DNA from: Dillenia suffruticosa
Lineage: Eukaryota; Streptophyta; Magnoliopsida; Dilleniales; Dilleniaceae
Length of the DNA stretch: 64,000 nt
Reading direction: 5' to 3'
Assembly: GCA_033439265.1 (NCBI GenBank)
Contig: JAVTVX010000027.1
Coordinates: 11,981,001-12,045,000, forward strand
The position numbers and the translations under genes are program-made. Shown one piece after another: positions 29,041 through 39,718 of this stretch (positions within the stretch are counted from its first letter, which is position 1; the number at the start of each line of letters is the position of its first letter). The notes under the pieces were generated by a model. The model made no database searches. It was not told the origin of the DNA and worked only from the letters and a program-made list of their open reading frames with translations.

Positions 29041-31150
29041 ATATCAAAGGAAGGAAATGTGTTTTTATTGGGTACGCTTCATTCCAAAAAGGATATATTT
29101 GTTTTGAACCTGACTCTAACAAGGTATACACATCGAAAGATGTGATATTTGTAGAAAATGAATTCTTTTTTGCAGGAGAAAAAAATGAAGAAAATTCATC
29201 AAGCAATGACTTGCGAATCTTCTGCGATGTTCCCATAAATCCTCCTCTGGTTCCTCAAGAATCCAATGAAGAGAATTCACTTTCAGGGGGAGAAAACGAA
29301 GAGGGAGGAGTGGATGAGTCTAAAAATGAAGAGAACTCTTCCGAAGAAAGAGAAGAAGGCGAGGGATTACCTACCTTAGGAGAATCCGGAGACGAAACTA
29401 GACTGCCCTCTCCGCTGGCTCCTCCACTTCGACGTTCCACCAGATTGATGCTTCCTCCCTCAGAGTGGATCAACAGAAGAGTTTATTACAATTCTAAGGT
29501 AACTCACTATCCTATTTCAAATTACTATTGTGTATCTAATACTTCCTCAAGCCATCAAGGGTTCTTGAGTGGCATTGACTCATCACAGGAACCTAAGGAT
29601 TTTGATGAGGCAAATACCAAACCCGAATGGAGACAAGCTATGCTTGAAGAACTAGATGCATTGAATAAAAATGGGACGTGGGAGATTACTACTCTCCCTA
29701 AGGGAAGAAAGGCTGTCGGGTGTAAATGGGTGTTCAAAATCAAGTATAAAAGTGATGGATCCATTGAACGCTACAAGGCAAGACTTGTAGCCAAAGGATT
29801 CACACAAACTTATGGAGAAGACTACACTGAGACTTTTGCCCCTGTTGCCAAAATGAAAACGATAAGGGTTTTGATGTCAATTGCAACCAATGGAGAATGA
29901 CCAATGTATCAAATGGACGTGAAGAATGCTTTCCTTCAAGGGGACTTAGACGAAGAAATCTACATGCAAATTCCCCAAGGGCTAGATGAGGATTCAAACA
30001 TCAAGGTGTGTCGTCTTAAAAAAGCAATCTATGGGTTAAAACAATCTCCTCGTGCCTGGTATGCAAAATTAAGTTCAGCACTTCTTGGTAATAATTTTAA
30101 GAAATCCATTAGTGATTCCTCCATGTTTACTAAAGTTAACAATGAAGAAATCACTATTGTTCTTATTTATGTAGATGATATAGTTATTACAGGAAGTGAT
30201 ATGAATGGTATTGATCAAGTTAGAAATTTCCTTAAATCTACTTTTGAGATTAAAGATTTGGGAAAACTAAAGTATTTCTTAGGAATAGAGCTTGCCTATT
30301 CTCATAAGGGGCTAGTTCTATGCCAAAGGAAATATGTACTTGACCTTTTGTAGGAAACTGGAAAGGTAGGAGCTAAACCAGCAGCAACTCCTATATCCAT
30401 AGCAGAACGAGCACAAGGTGATGAAGAAATGTTCCAGGATATTCCTAGATATCAAAGACTTGTGGGGAGGCTCATCTACCTCACCATTACAAGACCAGAT
30501 ATCACCTATGCCGTCAGCTTAATCAGTCAACGGATGCATGCTCCAAGGATTCAAGATTGGAAGGCAGCAGAAAGAATTCTCAAGTATTTAAAAAGCTCAC
30601 CAGGAAGGGGAATTCTTATGAAAAACAACCACAGCATGGAGATTTATGGCTACTGTGATGCAGATTGGGCTGGGGATGTCACGGACAGGAGATCCACCAC
30701 CGGCTACTGCATGTTCGTGGGAGGAAATCTTGTAACATGGAAAAGCAAGAAACAATCTGTTGTATCCAGATCAAGCGCTGAGGCTGAATACAGAGCAATG
30801 GCAGCGGCTACAAGCGAAATAGTTTGGCTAAAGGCATTACTTGAGGAGATGGGATTTCCTACTATCGCTCCTATTCTTCTACATTGCGATAATCAAGCAG
30901 CTCTTCATATCGCTGCCAATCCAGTATTTCATGAAAGAACGAAGCACATTGAGGTTGATTGTCATTTTGTTCGAGAAAAATTAGAAAACAAGACAATTTC
31001 AACCTCATATGTTAGAAGTGAAGACCAGCTAGCTGACATTTTCACTAAGGCAACAACTGAGAAACATCTTCAGCACATCCTTAGCAAGTTAGGGTCCATA
31101 GACATCTATGCACCTAACTTGAGGGGGAGTGTTAAAAATAAGGGAGAAGA
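29041..31150 (+). pseudogene. H1 integrase end-RT-RNase H with two stops
   Basis: Integrase C-terminal tail (KGYICFEPDSNKVYTSKDV), acidic linker, LRRSTRLMLPPSEW, RT with YVDDIVITGSD near 30165-30195, RNase H with DADWAGDVTDRRS, SSAEAEYRAM and CDNQAALH. In-frame stops: TGA at 29898-29900 (TNGE*PMYQ, TGG in H4) and TAG near 30351-30353 (DLL*ETG, CAG in others). Otherwise well preserved up to the stop just inside the 3' LTR region. Confidence 0.88.
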
Positions 31151-31585
31151 TGAAGATAAGTCTCAAGGTATTCAACTTGAAAATATGATAATGTCATAAA
31201 CATTGGGCCTTTTATTTTTTAATGTTCAGAATTTGGCAACATATTTATGACCCAAAATACATTCAAAAACAAGCCCAATGAAGCCCAAAAGTATGGAGAA
31301 AAGTCTAAGAGGTAAACCCAAATAGCTAGGGGCAGTTTGGGCAATGTATATTCCAACAGTCCAAAAACTAGCTGTTGGAATTCCTTGGAGTTTGAGCCCC
31401 AACGGGAATATTGACTTTGTTCTCTCTCTACTGGCTATTTTTCTCCCTTTGCCTATAAATAGAGCTATTGCTCTCCTTGTAAAATTAAGAGGAAGATAAT
31501 CTCTCTTCCTTTGTATCATTCAACTACATCAATAAAAACCAGAAGTTTATTAGATTTCTCTCTCTTCTTAGTCAAAAATCCAACA
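31130..31585 (+). repeat. H1 3' LTR
   Basis: 456 bp. I found no mismatch with the 5' LTR. The polypurine tract gagggggag precedes it and the TSD cctcc follows. Confidence 0.93.
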
Positions 31586-31590
31586 CCTCC

Positions 31591-33280
31591 CTCGGAATGG
31601 ATCAATAGAAGGGTCTATTTTAACTCCAAGGTGACTACTCATCCAATTTCTCAATACTACTCAATATCTAACATGTCTTGCAGTCACCAAAGATTCATCA
31701 AGAACATAGACCTTCACCAAGAGCCTAGAACATTTGAGGAGGCAAAGGATCAACCTCATTGGGTTCAAGCAATGAAGAATGAGTTGGATGCTTTGGCTAA
31801 AAATAACACTTGGGAAGTGACATCTCTACCAAAAGGAAAAAGAGCTGTGGGATGCAAATGGATATTCAAGATCAAACACAAGAGTGATGGAAGCATAGAT
31901 AGATTTAAGGCAAGATTGGTGGCCAAGGGCTTCACTCAATCATATGGCATAGACTACAAGGAAACGTTCGCACCCGTGGCCAAGATGAACACCATCCATG
32001 TCCTTCTCTCTCTTGCTATAAATCACTCATGGCCATTATTTCAAATGGATGTTGCAAACGCCTTTTTACAAGGAGATCTGGAAGAAGAGGTGTACATGGA
32101 AGTGCCCCCTGGTTTCTCCCATCGTGACAACAAAGTTTGCAAACTAAAGAAGGCAATATATGGCCTCAAGCAATCACCTAGAGCATGGTATGGAAAACTT
32201 AGCTCTACTCTCCTTGAACATGGTTTTAAGAAATGCGTTAGTGATTCATCCTTATTTGTCAAGAACCTAGGAGAAAATACCATTATCATTCTTGTTTATG
32301 TAGATGATATAATTATAACAGGAAATGATATGAATCACATTAACAAAGTTAGAGCTTTTCTTCAAACTAAGTTTGACATCAAAGATCTAGGGAAACTAAA
32401 ATACTTCCTACGGACAGAACATGCCTATTGTTCCAATGGACTTGTTCTATCACAAAGAAAGTATGCTCTTGACCTTTTGCAGGAGACGGGAAAACTAGGT
32501 GCCAAACCAGCTTGTAGTCCGGTAAGCACATCCTTAAGTCACAAAGATGATGAGGAGATTTATGAAGATAAGCAACGATATCAAAGACTTGTTGGAAGAT
32601 TGATCTACCTAACCATCACTAGACCGGACATCTCTTATGCCGTTGGGCAAGTTAGCCAGCACATGCATCAACCCAAGAAGAAGCATTGGAGGGCCATTGA
32701 AAGAATTCTTCTCTACCTAAAGGGAACTCCAGGAATGGGAATTCAAATGAAGAAGAACGAATCTTCTCAAATCATAGGGTTCTGTGATGCAGATTGGGCA
32801 GGTGATTCAGAAGATAGGAGATCGACCTCAGGGTATTGCATGGTTGTTGGAGGGAATCTTGTTGCTTGGAAAAGCAAAAAACAGCATGTGGTATCAAGAT
32901 CAAGTGCGGAAGCGGAATATAGAGCCATGGCAACCGCTACAAGTGAAGTCGTGTGGTTGAAAGCCTTGATTGAAGAATTAGGGTTCATAGTCCCTACTCC
33001 AATCTCCCTACACTGTGATAACTAATCAGCCATTCACATCGCCTCAAACCCGGTTTTTCATGAAAGGACAAAGCACATTGAGGTGGATTGTCACTTTGTG
33101 AGGCAAAAGGTTGAGGAGAAGCTCATCACTCCAAGATTCACTAAAAGCGATGATCAAATTGCCGACATCCTCACCAAGCCTGGGACCGCCAATCATATTC
33201 AAAAAAACCTGGTCAAGTTAGGTGTTTTAGATACATACACACCCAACTTGAGGGGGAGTGTTGAAATAAAAGAGAATTAA
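31591..33280 (+). pseudogene. C2 RT-RNase H part with one nonsense codon
   Basis: Resumes after H1 at SEWINRRVYFNSK, then RT (DYKETFAPVAKMNTIHV, YVDDIIITGND near 32298-32330) and RNase H (DADWAGDSEDRRS, SSAEAEYRAM). CAA to TAA at 33022-33024 turns HCDNQSAIH into HCDN*. The frame continues open to 33278-33280 just inside the LTR. FLRTEHAY replaces the usual FLGIELAY, suggesting further drift. Apart from the stop and H1, this would have been a complete polyprotein. Confidence 0.9.
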
Positions 33281-33466
33281 GTGTAGTTAGCATAGGCCCC
33301 ATTTCAAGCCAAGTTTAAGCCCATCCATGAGATGTATTTGGCCCGTTCCTTATGAGTTTTTTAGTCCTCAAAAATGGCATTGTTAAGCCCCTAAAAGAAG
33401 CCCAAAATGGGCCCTAAAAAGGGCAAAACGGCTAGTTCTTTTGAACTAGCCGTTGCACTGTATAAC
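33259..33466 (+). repeat. C2 3' LTR, first part
   Basis: 208 bp from TGTTGAAATAAAAG to the E1 insertion at gtataac. It differs from the C2 5' LTR by one visible base (aaacggctag / aaacgactag). It continues at 38586. Confidence 0.9.
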
Positions 33467-33927
33467 TGTTGAAAAGAAGGATAACTCAACCCATCTTCAT
33501 CACCAACCAAGTACATCTACTTAGAAGCCCAAAAATCAGCCTGCATTGTCCAGCAAGCATGACACATTTGGGCAGCCTTAACCAACCCAAAATACATTCA
33601 AAAATAGGCCCAAGGAAGCCCAAAAGTTTGGAGAAAAGTCTAGGAAGCAAACCCAAATAGCTAGGGGCAGTTTGGGTAGTATATATTTCAACAGTCAAAA
33701 AACTAGCTGTTGGAATTCCTTGGGGTTTGAGCTCCAACGGGAATATTACTTTTGAATCACTATCTACTGGCTATTTTTTCCTTTTCTCTATAAATAGAGC
33801 CTTATTGTATCTCCAAAACTCTATGAGAAAAATGCTCTCAAATATGTCCATGTATGCTCTCATTCTTCTTCAATAAAATTCAGAAGTATTCTTCATTTCT
33901 TGTGCTCTATTTTTTGATATTTCAACA
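33467..33927 (+). repeat. E1 5' LTR
   Basis: 461 bp, TGTTGAAAAGAAGG...TATTTCAACA. TATA box tataaata at 33789-33796; ctagctgttgg and ctccaacggg motifs in U3. Primer site tggtatcagagc at 33928-33939. Confidence 0.93.
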
Positions 33928-36900
33928 TGGTATCAGAGCAAACTTCGATCCCTTCCTCTTCAAGGTTGGGTGACCTTCCACCTTCCATCAACATTACCCA
34001 ATTTCAAAATATATCCTCCATTCAATTAAGAGGAGGAAATTATTATCAATGGGCAGCCTTGATGAGAAGAGCGCTGGAACTTCACAACTTGGAGGGTCAC
34101 ATACTTGATCAACCACTTGAAGAGGTGGATTCTTCCTTCAGAGAATGGAAGAAGAGGGACAATCATGTGTTTTTTCTTCTACTCAATTCCATGGATGAAA
34201 CACACAAAGCCATGGTGACTTGTGCTCCCAATGCAAAACTAATATGGGACACAATGTTTTCTCTTTATGGCCAAGAATCTAACCTTGGCAGAATTTTTGA
34301 GCTCAAACGACAAATTTCAAACATCAAAAAGGAAGGGAAATCTCTTCCTCAATACTTTGGGGAATATACTGATGCTTGGAATGAGCTCTCCACTCTCCGC
34401 CCAGATTCCATAGATCTCAAAGTCCTCCACAAGAGGAAAGAAGAAGATAAAATCTTTGGTCTTCTCATGGGTCTAGATGATTCCTACTCTCTTCTTAGAC
34501 AAGAAATTCTCCGAATGAAGGAATTTCCTTCATTTGGAGAAGTGCAAAATATGATCCAACGAACGGAAGTTAGCATGCGTTTGGAAGAAAATTCCAAACT
34601 TAGACTTGAAGCTCAAGGTCACATGGCTACCGTTGAAGAGCACATGGCTGCCAAAGCACATCAAGTTCCAAAGAAAATTGATGTATGCACCCATTGCAAG
34701 AAAAGAGGACATACAAAGGAGAAGTGTTGGAACCTTCATCCTCATTTAAAGCCCAAGACCTTCAAACCAAGGGAGCAACTTTCCGAGCAGCATAATGCAC
34801 TTCACGCCAAGCTTCAAGGACCTACCATGGCTGATTTTGCTGCTCTTCAAAGTCAACTCAATGACATCTCCAAAAAGTTTCAACAACTTGCTCCCTCCAA
34901 TGGTAAAAATCAAAGCACTTTATCCTCTTTCAATTTCAAAGATTTTCTCATTGATTCGGGAACGGACCATCATATGGTAAGGGATAGAAGAAAAATCAAG
35001 CGTTTTAAAAAACTCCCTAACCATAAGATAGTCCGTGTTGCCAATGGGCAAGATTTGAAAGTTGAGCAAATTGGGGAAATTGAACTTTTTGGAAAAACAT
35101 CAAATGCTTTATTTGTTCCCCAACTCACTTCAAATCTTTTGTCCATTAGCAAAGTCACTAAGGATCAAGGGTGTAGAGTTGTTTTTGACCCGAACACTGT
35201 TACTTTTCAGGACCTCAAGTCGAATCAATTGATTGGCAAGGGTTCTAGAAGAGGGGATCTATATTTTTTGGATCAAAAGCATCATGCACTCGTAGCTCAT
35301 GTCAAAGAAGATGGATCTCTTTGGCATAAACGTTTTGGGCATCCTAGTGACCAAGTTTTAAAGCGTCTATTTCCAAGTATTAATATTGAAGATAGACATT
35401 GTAAAGCTTGTATTCTGGGAAAAGAAACCCGATCAATGTATCCCAATTCAAAAACAATTTATAAAGATGCTTTTGATTTAGTTCATTCGGATTTGTGGAC
35501 TTCACCCATCAAATCTCATTTAGGCTACAAGTATTTCATTACTTTTGTAGACCAAAAAACTAGGTACACTTGGGTCTACCTTTTGAATACCAAAGATCAA
35601 GCTTTTGAAGCCTTTAAAAGCTATGAGAGATATGTGACCAAACTTTACAATCCTAACATTAAAATTCTAAGGACGGATCATGGTGGAGAATTCACTAGTT
35701 TGACATTTGAAAACTACCTTAGAGAGAATGGCATTGTACATCAAATATCTTGTGTGTACACACCTCAACAAAATGGGATGGCCGAAAGGAAAAATAGGCA
35801 CATATTAGAAATTACTAGAGCTATGATGTTTCATGCAAATGTGCCTAAGAAATTTTGGTGTGATGGAATAAAAACCGCTGTCCACCTAATAAACCTTATC
35901 CCATCTCAAGTCCTGGATGGCAAGTCACCCTTAGAAGTCCTACTAGATAGAAAACCTAAGATATCTCATCTTAGAACATTCGGTTGTGTATGTTACATTC
36001 ATATTCCAGCACACATGAGGGATAAGTTAGATCACAAGGGTAGAAAGTGCATATTTTTGGGGTATGCTTCCTTTGAAAAGGGGTATAGATGTTATGACCC
36101 TAAGACTGACCAAACATACACATCTAAGGATGTGATATTTGTGGAGAATGAGACCTTTTTTGTAGATAATGAAGAACATCAATCATCAAAAGAAGAGAAC
36201 ACTCCAAGCACGTGGAATTTCTTACTTCTCCCGAATCAATCATCTCCACCAATTGCAGAAGGAACCTCCCAAGAGATTAATGAGCAATCTCAAAATAATG
36301 AAGAAGAAGGATCAAACTCCATAGAAGAGGAGGCAGCCCACACTTCAGGGGGAGATCAAGAAACCGAAGAGGAAGAATCTGAGCATGTAGAGGGAGATTT
36401 GGATGCACCACCTCCTCACCTTAGGCGATCCATGAGGCTTAGGGTTCCCCGTTCGGAATGGATTAACCGTAGAGTTTACTATAACTCCAAGGTAACATCA
36501 CATCCGATTTCTGATTATTATACCATCTCACATGTTTCTTTGAGCCACCAAAATTTTTTGAGTGGCATAGATAAAGAACAGGAGCCTAGGACATATGATG
36601 AAGCATCCAAGGACCCAAGGTGGAGAAAGGCAATGAAGGAAGAGCTAGATGCATTGACTAAGAACGGTACATGGGAAGTCACCTCTCTTCCAAAGGGCAA
36701 GCGGGCCGTCGGATGCAAATGGGTATACAAAATCAAATATAAAAGTGATGGATCAATTGAAAGGTTTAAGGCAAGACTTGTGGCTAAAGGATTCACTCAA
36801 GCATATGGGATAGATTACAAAGAGACATACGCACCTGTTGCCAAAATGAACACAATTAGGGTCTTGATGTCTCTTGCGGTGAACCATGGATGGAGCATGT

Positions 36901-38177
36901 TTCAAATGGATGTAGCAAACGCGTTCCTTCAAGGAGATCTCGAAGAAGAAGTGTACATGCAACTTCCTCAAGGGTTCCAACAACAAGGAGGAAATGTGTG
37001 CAAACTACGCAAGGCTATCTACGGGCTGAAGCAATCCCCAAGGGCATGGTATGCAAAATTAAGCCATGCTTTCCTTAGTAGTGGATTTGTTAAATACCAT
37101 AGCGACTCATCTGTTTTCATTAGAAAAAACAATGATAAAATTGTGATAGCCTTAGTTTACGTAGATGATATCATCATTACAGGAAATGACATGCATTTAA
37201 TAGATATAGTTAGAAATTTCTTGAGTTCTAGATTTGAAATTAAAGATTTAGGGAGACTAAAGTATTTCCTAGGAATTGAGTTAGCCTATTGTAATAATGG
37301 GTTAATTCTATCCCAAAGGAAATATGCTCTTGATCTTTTGCAGGAAACAGGAAAGCTAGGAGGAAAGCCAGCTTGTAGCCCTATTGTCACCACTGGACCT
37401 CTAGTAGATGATGAGGAGCCATTTGAGGACATAGAGAGATATCAGAGACTTGTAGGACGGCTGATCTACCTCACCATCACTAGGCCAGACATAGCCTTTG
37501 CTGTGAGCCAAATTAGTCAACATATGCATTCTCCAAAGAAGGGTCATTGGAGAGCAGTTGAGCGCATCCTTCACTACATCAAGAAATCACCCGGTCTTGG
37601 TATTTGGATGAAGAACAGTGGAAGCTCCCAAATTGAAGGCTTTTGCGATGCAGATTGGGCGAGCGATTCAAAGGATAGAAGATCTACCACCGGGTACTGC
37701 ATGTTCGTAGGAGGCAACTTGGTAGCATGGAAGAGCAAAAAACAGCATGTGGTGTCAAGATCGAGTGCAGAGGCTGAGTATAGGGCAATGGCGTCAGCGG
37801 CCAGTGAGATTGTATGGTTGAAGGCTCTAGTAGAGGAATTAGGGTTCAATGTTTCTACACCAATCAACTTGCATTGTGACAATCAATCGGCGATTCATAT
37901 TGCATCCAATCCGGTCTTCCATGAAAGGACTAAACACATAGAAGTTGATTGTCACTTCATTCGACAAAAGGTGGAAGAAAAGCTTATAGCTACTCCCTAC
38001 ATCAAAGGAAAAGAGCAACTAGCTGATATCTTCACAAAAGGGGGAACTGCAATGCATCTTCAAGAAATCATGAACAAGTTGGGCACTATCGATATCTACG
38101 CACCCAACTTGAGGGGGAGTGTTGAAAAGAAGGATAACTCAACCCATCTTCATCACCAACCAAGTACATCTACTTAG
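33927..38177 (+). CDS. E1 copia Gag-Pol polyprotein, intact (1416 aa)
   Basis: Start ATG formed by LTR end plus primer site (MVSEQTSIPSSS). Approximate domains: gag 1-245 (YYQWAALMRRALE, DETHKAM); CCHC CTHCKKRGHTKEKC near 253-266; protease LIDSGTDHHMV near 341-351; GAG-pre-integrase WHKRFGHPSD near 466 and HCKAC near 491; integrase Asp in VHSDLWTSP near 521, Asp in RTDHGGEF near 583, Glu in NGMAERKNR near 619; acidic linker 770-825; RT with YVDDIIITG near 1077; RNase H DADWAS near 1239, EAEYRAM near 1282, HCDNQSAIH near 1317. No stop or frameshift. It ends 58 bases inside the 3' LTR, giving a longer tail (THLHHQPSTST) than families A-C. All checked catalytic residues are present. Confidence 0.95.
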   Translation: MVSEQTSIPSSSRLGDLPPSINITQFQNISSIQLRGGNYYQWAALMRRALELHNLEGHILDQPLEEVDSSFREWKKRDNHVFFLLLNSMDETHKAMVTCAPNAKLIWDTMFSLYGQESNLGRIFELKRQISNIKKEGKSLPQYFGEYTDAWNELSTLRPDSIDLKVLHKRKEEDKIFGLLMGLDDSYSLLRQEILRMKEFPSFGEVQNMIQRTEVSMRLEENSKLRLEAQGHMATVEEHMAAKAHQVPKKIDVCTHCKKRGHTKEKCWNLHPHLKPKTFKPREQLSEQHNALHAKLQGPTMADFAALQSQLNDISKKFQQLAPSNGKNQSTLSSFNFKDFLIDSGTDHHMVRDRRKIKRFKKLPNHKIVRVANGQDLKVEQIGEIELFGKTSNALFVPQLTSNLLSISKVTKDQGCRVVFDPNTVTFQDLKSNQLIGKGSRRGDLYFLDQKHHALVAHVKEDGSLWHKRFGHPSDQVLKRLFPSINIEDRHCKACILGKETRSMYPNSKTIYKDAFDLVHSDLWTSPIKSHLGYKYFITFVDQKTRYTWVYLLNTKDQAFEAFKSYERYVTKLYNPNIKILRTDHGGEFTSLTFENYLRENGIVHQISCVYTPQQNGMAERKNRHILEITRAMMFHANVPKKFWCDGIKTAVHLINLIPSQVLDGKSPLEVLLDRKPKISHLRTFGCVCYIHIPAHMRDKLDHKGRKCIFLGYASFEKGYRCYDPKTDQTYTSKDVIFVENETFFVDNEEHQSSKEENTPSTWNFLLLPNQSSPPIAEGTSQEINEQSQNNEEEGSNSIEEEAAHTSGGDQETEEEESEHVEGDLDAPPPHLRRSMRLRVPRSEWINRRVYYNSKVTSHPISDYYTISHVSLSHQNFLSGIDKEQEPRTYDEASKDPRWRKAMKEELDALTKNGTWEVTSLPKGKRAVGCKWVYKIKYKSDGSIERFKARLVAKGFTQAYGIDYKETYAPVAKMNTIRVLMSLAVNHGWSMFQMDVANAFLQGDLEEEVYMQLPQGFQQQGGNVCKLRKAIYGLKQSPRAWYAKLSHAFLSSGFVKYHSDSSVFIRKNNDKIVIALVYVDDIIITGNDMHLIDIVRNFLSSRFEIKDLGRLKYFLGIELAYCNNGLILSQRKYALDLLQETGKLGGKPACSPIVTTGPLVDDEEPFEDIERYQRLVGRLIYLTITRPDIAFAVSQISQHMHSPKKGHWRAVERILHYIKKSPGLGIWMKNSGSSQIEGFCDADWASDSKDRRSTTGYCMFVGGNLVAWKSKKQHVVSRSSAEAEYRAMASAASEIVWLKALVEELGFNVSTPINLHCDNQSAIHIASNPVFHERTKHIEVDCHFIRQKVEEKLIATPYIKGKEQLADIFTKGGTAMHLQEIMNKLGTIDIYAPNLRGSVEKKDNSTHLHHQPSTST

Positions 38178-38580
38178 AAGCCCAAAAATCAGCCTGCATT
38201 GTCCAGCAAGCATGACACATTTGGGCAGCCTTAACCAACCCAAAATACATTCAAAAATAGGCCCAAGGAAGCCCAAAAGTTTGGAGAAAAGTTTAGGAAG
38301 CAAACCCAAATAGCTAGGGGCAGTTTGGGTAGTATATATTTCAACAGTCAAAAAACTAGCTGTTGGAATTCCTTGGGGTTTGAGCTCCAACGGGAATATT
38401 ACTTTTGAATCACTATCTACTGGCTATTTTTTCCTTTTCTCTATAAATAGAGCCTTATTGTATCTCCAAAACTCTATGAGAAAAATGCTCTCAAATATGT
38501 CCATGTATGCTCTCATTCTTCTTCAATAAAATTCAGAAGTATTCTTCATTTCTTGTGCTCTATTTTTTGATATTTCAACA
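38120..38580 (+). repeat. E1 3' LTR
   Basis: 461 bp after polypurine tract gagggggag. One base differs from the 5' LTR. Followed by TSD ataac. Confidence 0.93.
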
Positions 38581-38585
38581 ATAAC

Positions 38586-38818
38586 AGCCATAAAAATGGC
38601 TGTTATACAGTGATTTTGGGGACAGAAATCTGTCCCCAATGTTCCCCAACGGATCCTTGAGTGTTTGGGGTCTTTTTCCCTCTCTTTCTCATGTAATAAT
38701 CTCTATAAATAGGAGCTTGTATGAGATGTTCTATCCATGAAAAAACAATGCTCTCATTGTGCACTCTTTCTTCAAATAAAGATCTTTAAGTTTTCATTCA
38801 ATCCTAGTTGCCTGATAG
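38586..38818 (+). repeat. C2 3' LTR, second part (3' end deleted)
   Basis: Continues the C2 LTR after E1: cagccataaaaatggctg hairpin, TATA box near 38703, to gttgcctgatag. The final cttgaaatctcaaca and the TSD are missing; a deletion joins it directly to the next C LTR piece. Confidence 0.85.
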
Positions 38819-39064
38819 TCGTTGCACTGTATAACTGTCATAAAAAATGGCTATTATACAGTAATTTTGGGGATAGAAATCTCTCCCCAATGTCCCCCAA
38901 GGGCTCCTTGAGACTTTGGGGTCTTTTTCTCTCTCTCTTTCTCAAGTAATAATCTCTATAAACAGGAGCTTGTATGGGATGTTCAATCTATGAAAAAACA
39001 ATGCTCTTATTGTACACTCTTTCTTCAAATAAAGTTCTTTAAGTTTTCATTCAATCCTAGTTGC
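38819..39064 (+). repeat. C1 3' LTR remainder
   Basis: A C-type LTR segment starting at (tag)tcgttgcactg and running to ...caatcctagttgc. It is more diverged than C2 (ggatagaaatctctcc for ggacagaaatctgtcc), consistent with being the old C1 LTR interrupted by C2. Assignment to C1 is by position and divergence; a third C copy cannot be excluded. Confidence 0.65.
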
Positions 39065-39259
39065 TGTTGAAAGATCAAAGAAAGAACTCAAGAGATCTTG
39101 AAATATAATTCTGAATTTTATTGAAATAGAAAGCAAATAACATTCATAGTTTTGAACTTTTGTTCATGCCTTTGCTTGAATACATAGAAGCCTATTTATA
39201 GAAGCAAATGAGGGAGAGAATTAGAGAGCAAAAAGAGAGCACAAGAGAGGGGTTAAGAC
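39065..39259 (-). repeat. F: LTR fragment of an otherwise unseen family
   Basis: 195 bp beginning tgttgaaagatcaaag on +, with a reversed TATA box (cctatttatag near 39190), so it is an LTR end in minus orientation. It is cut at 39259 by E2. It matches none of the LTR families A, B, C, D, E or H beyond the terminal tgttgaaa. The remainder is not in the window. Confidence 0.7.
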
Positions 39260-39718
39260 TGTTGAAATATCAAAAAATAAAGCACAAGAAATGAAGAATA
39301 CTTCTAATTTTATTGAAGGAGAATGAGAGCATACATGGACAGATTTGAGAGCATTTTTCTCATGGTTTTTGGAGATACAATGAGGCTCTATTTATAGAGA
39401 AAAGGGAAAAATAGCCAGTAGAAAGTGATTCAAAAGTAATATTCCCGTTGGAGCTCAAACCCCAAGGAATTCCAACAGCTAGTTTTTTGACTGTTGAAAT
39501 ATATGCTGCCCAAACTGCCCCTAGCTATATGGGTTTGCTTCCTAGACTTTTCTCTAAACTTTTGGGCTTCCTTGGGCCTATTTTTGAATGTATTTTGGGT
39601 TGGTTTAGGCTGCCCAAATGGGCCATGCTTGCTGGACAATGCATGCTGATTTTTGGACTTCTAAGTAGATGCACTTGGTTGGTGATGAAGATGGGTTAAG
39701 TTATTCTTCTTTTCAACA
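39260..39718 (-). repeat. E2 3' LTR
   Basis: 459 bp, tgttgaaatatc...cttttcaaca on +. Clearly family E (antisense to E1), with a reversed TATA box near 39393-39400. Confidence 0.9.

Larger units (their letters stand above)
28049..31585 (+). mobile_element. H1: internally deleted Ty1/copia family H, very young insertion
   Basis: 3537 bp with 456-bp LTRs (28049-28504, 31130-31585) that read as identical by eye. TSD cctcc (28044-28048 and 31586-31590); joining the flanks restores cttcctccctcgg of C2. The internal region is gag N-terminus fused to the integrase C-terminus: about 1.6 kb including the CCHC knuckle, protease and integrase core is missing, junction near 28990-28995. It also has nonsense codons in RT. 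It cannot have supplied its own proteins, yet it moved recently. Confidence 0.92.
33467..38580 (+). mobile_element. E1: intact full-length Ty1/copia element
   Basis: 5114 bp inserted in the C2 3' LTR. LTRs are 461 bp each (33467-33927, 38120-38580), with one difference seen (gtctagg / gtttagg). TSD ataac (33462-33466 and 38581-38585). It carries one uninterrupted 1416-codon ORF and is the second candidate autonomous element of the window after B1. Confidence 0.95.
25105..38818 (+). mobile_element. C2: Ty1/copia family C, nearly intact, split by H1 and E1
   Basis: 5' LTR 25105-25560, gag-pol 25560-28048 and 31591-33280, 3' LTR 33259-33466 plus 38586-38818. Its reading frame has one nonsense codon apart from the H1 insertion. 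Its two LTRs differ at only a few places. It is inserted inside the 3' LTR of its older relative C1. The last part of its 3' LTR (after cctgatag) was deleted together with the beginning of the C1 LTR remainder. Confidence 0.9.
13905..39064 (+). mobile_element. C1: old Ty1/copia element, host of many insertions
   Basis: Pieces: 13905-15178, 15541-16836, 23882-25104 and about 38819-39064. Between them sit solo LTR D, gypsy G and C2. The 5' LTR and first part of gag are missing to the left, where A3 is inserted. Its 3' LTR is split by C2 at 25104. Several stops and indels show it is one of the oldest layers here. Confidence 0.85.
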
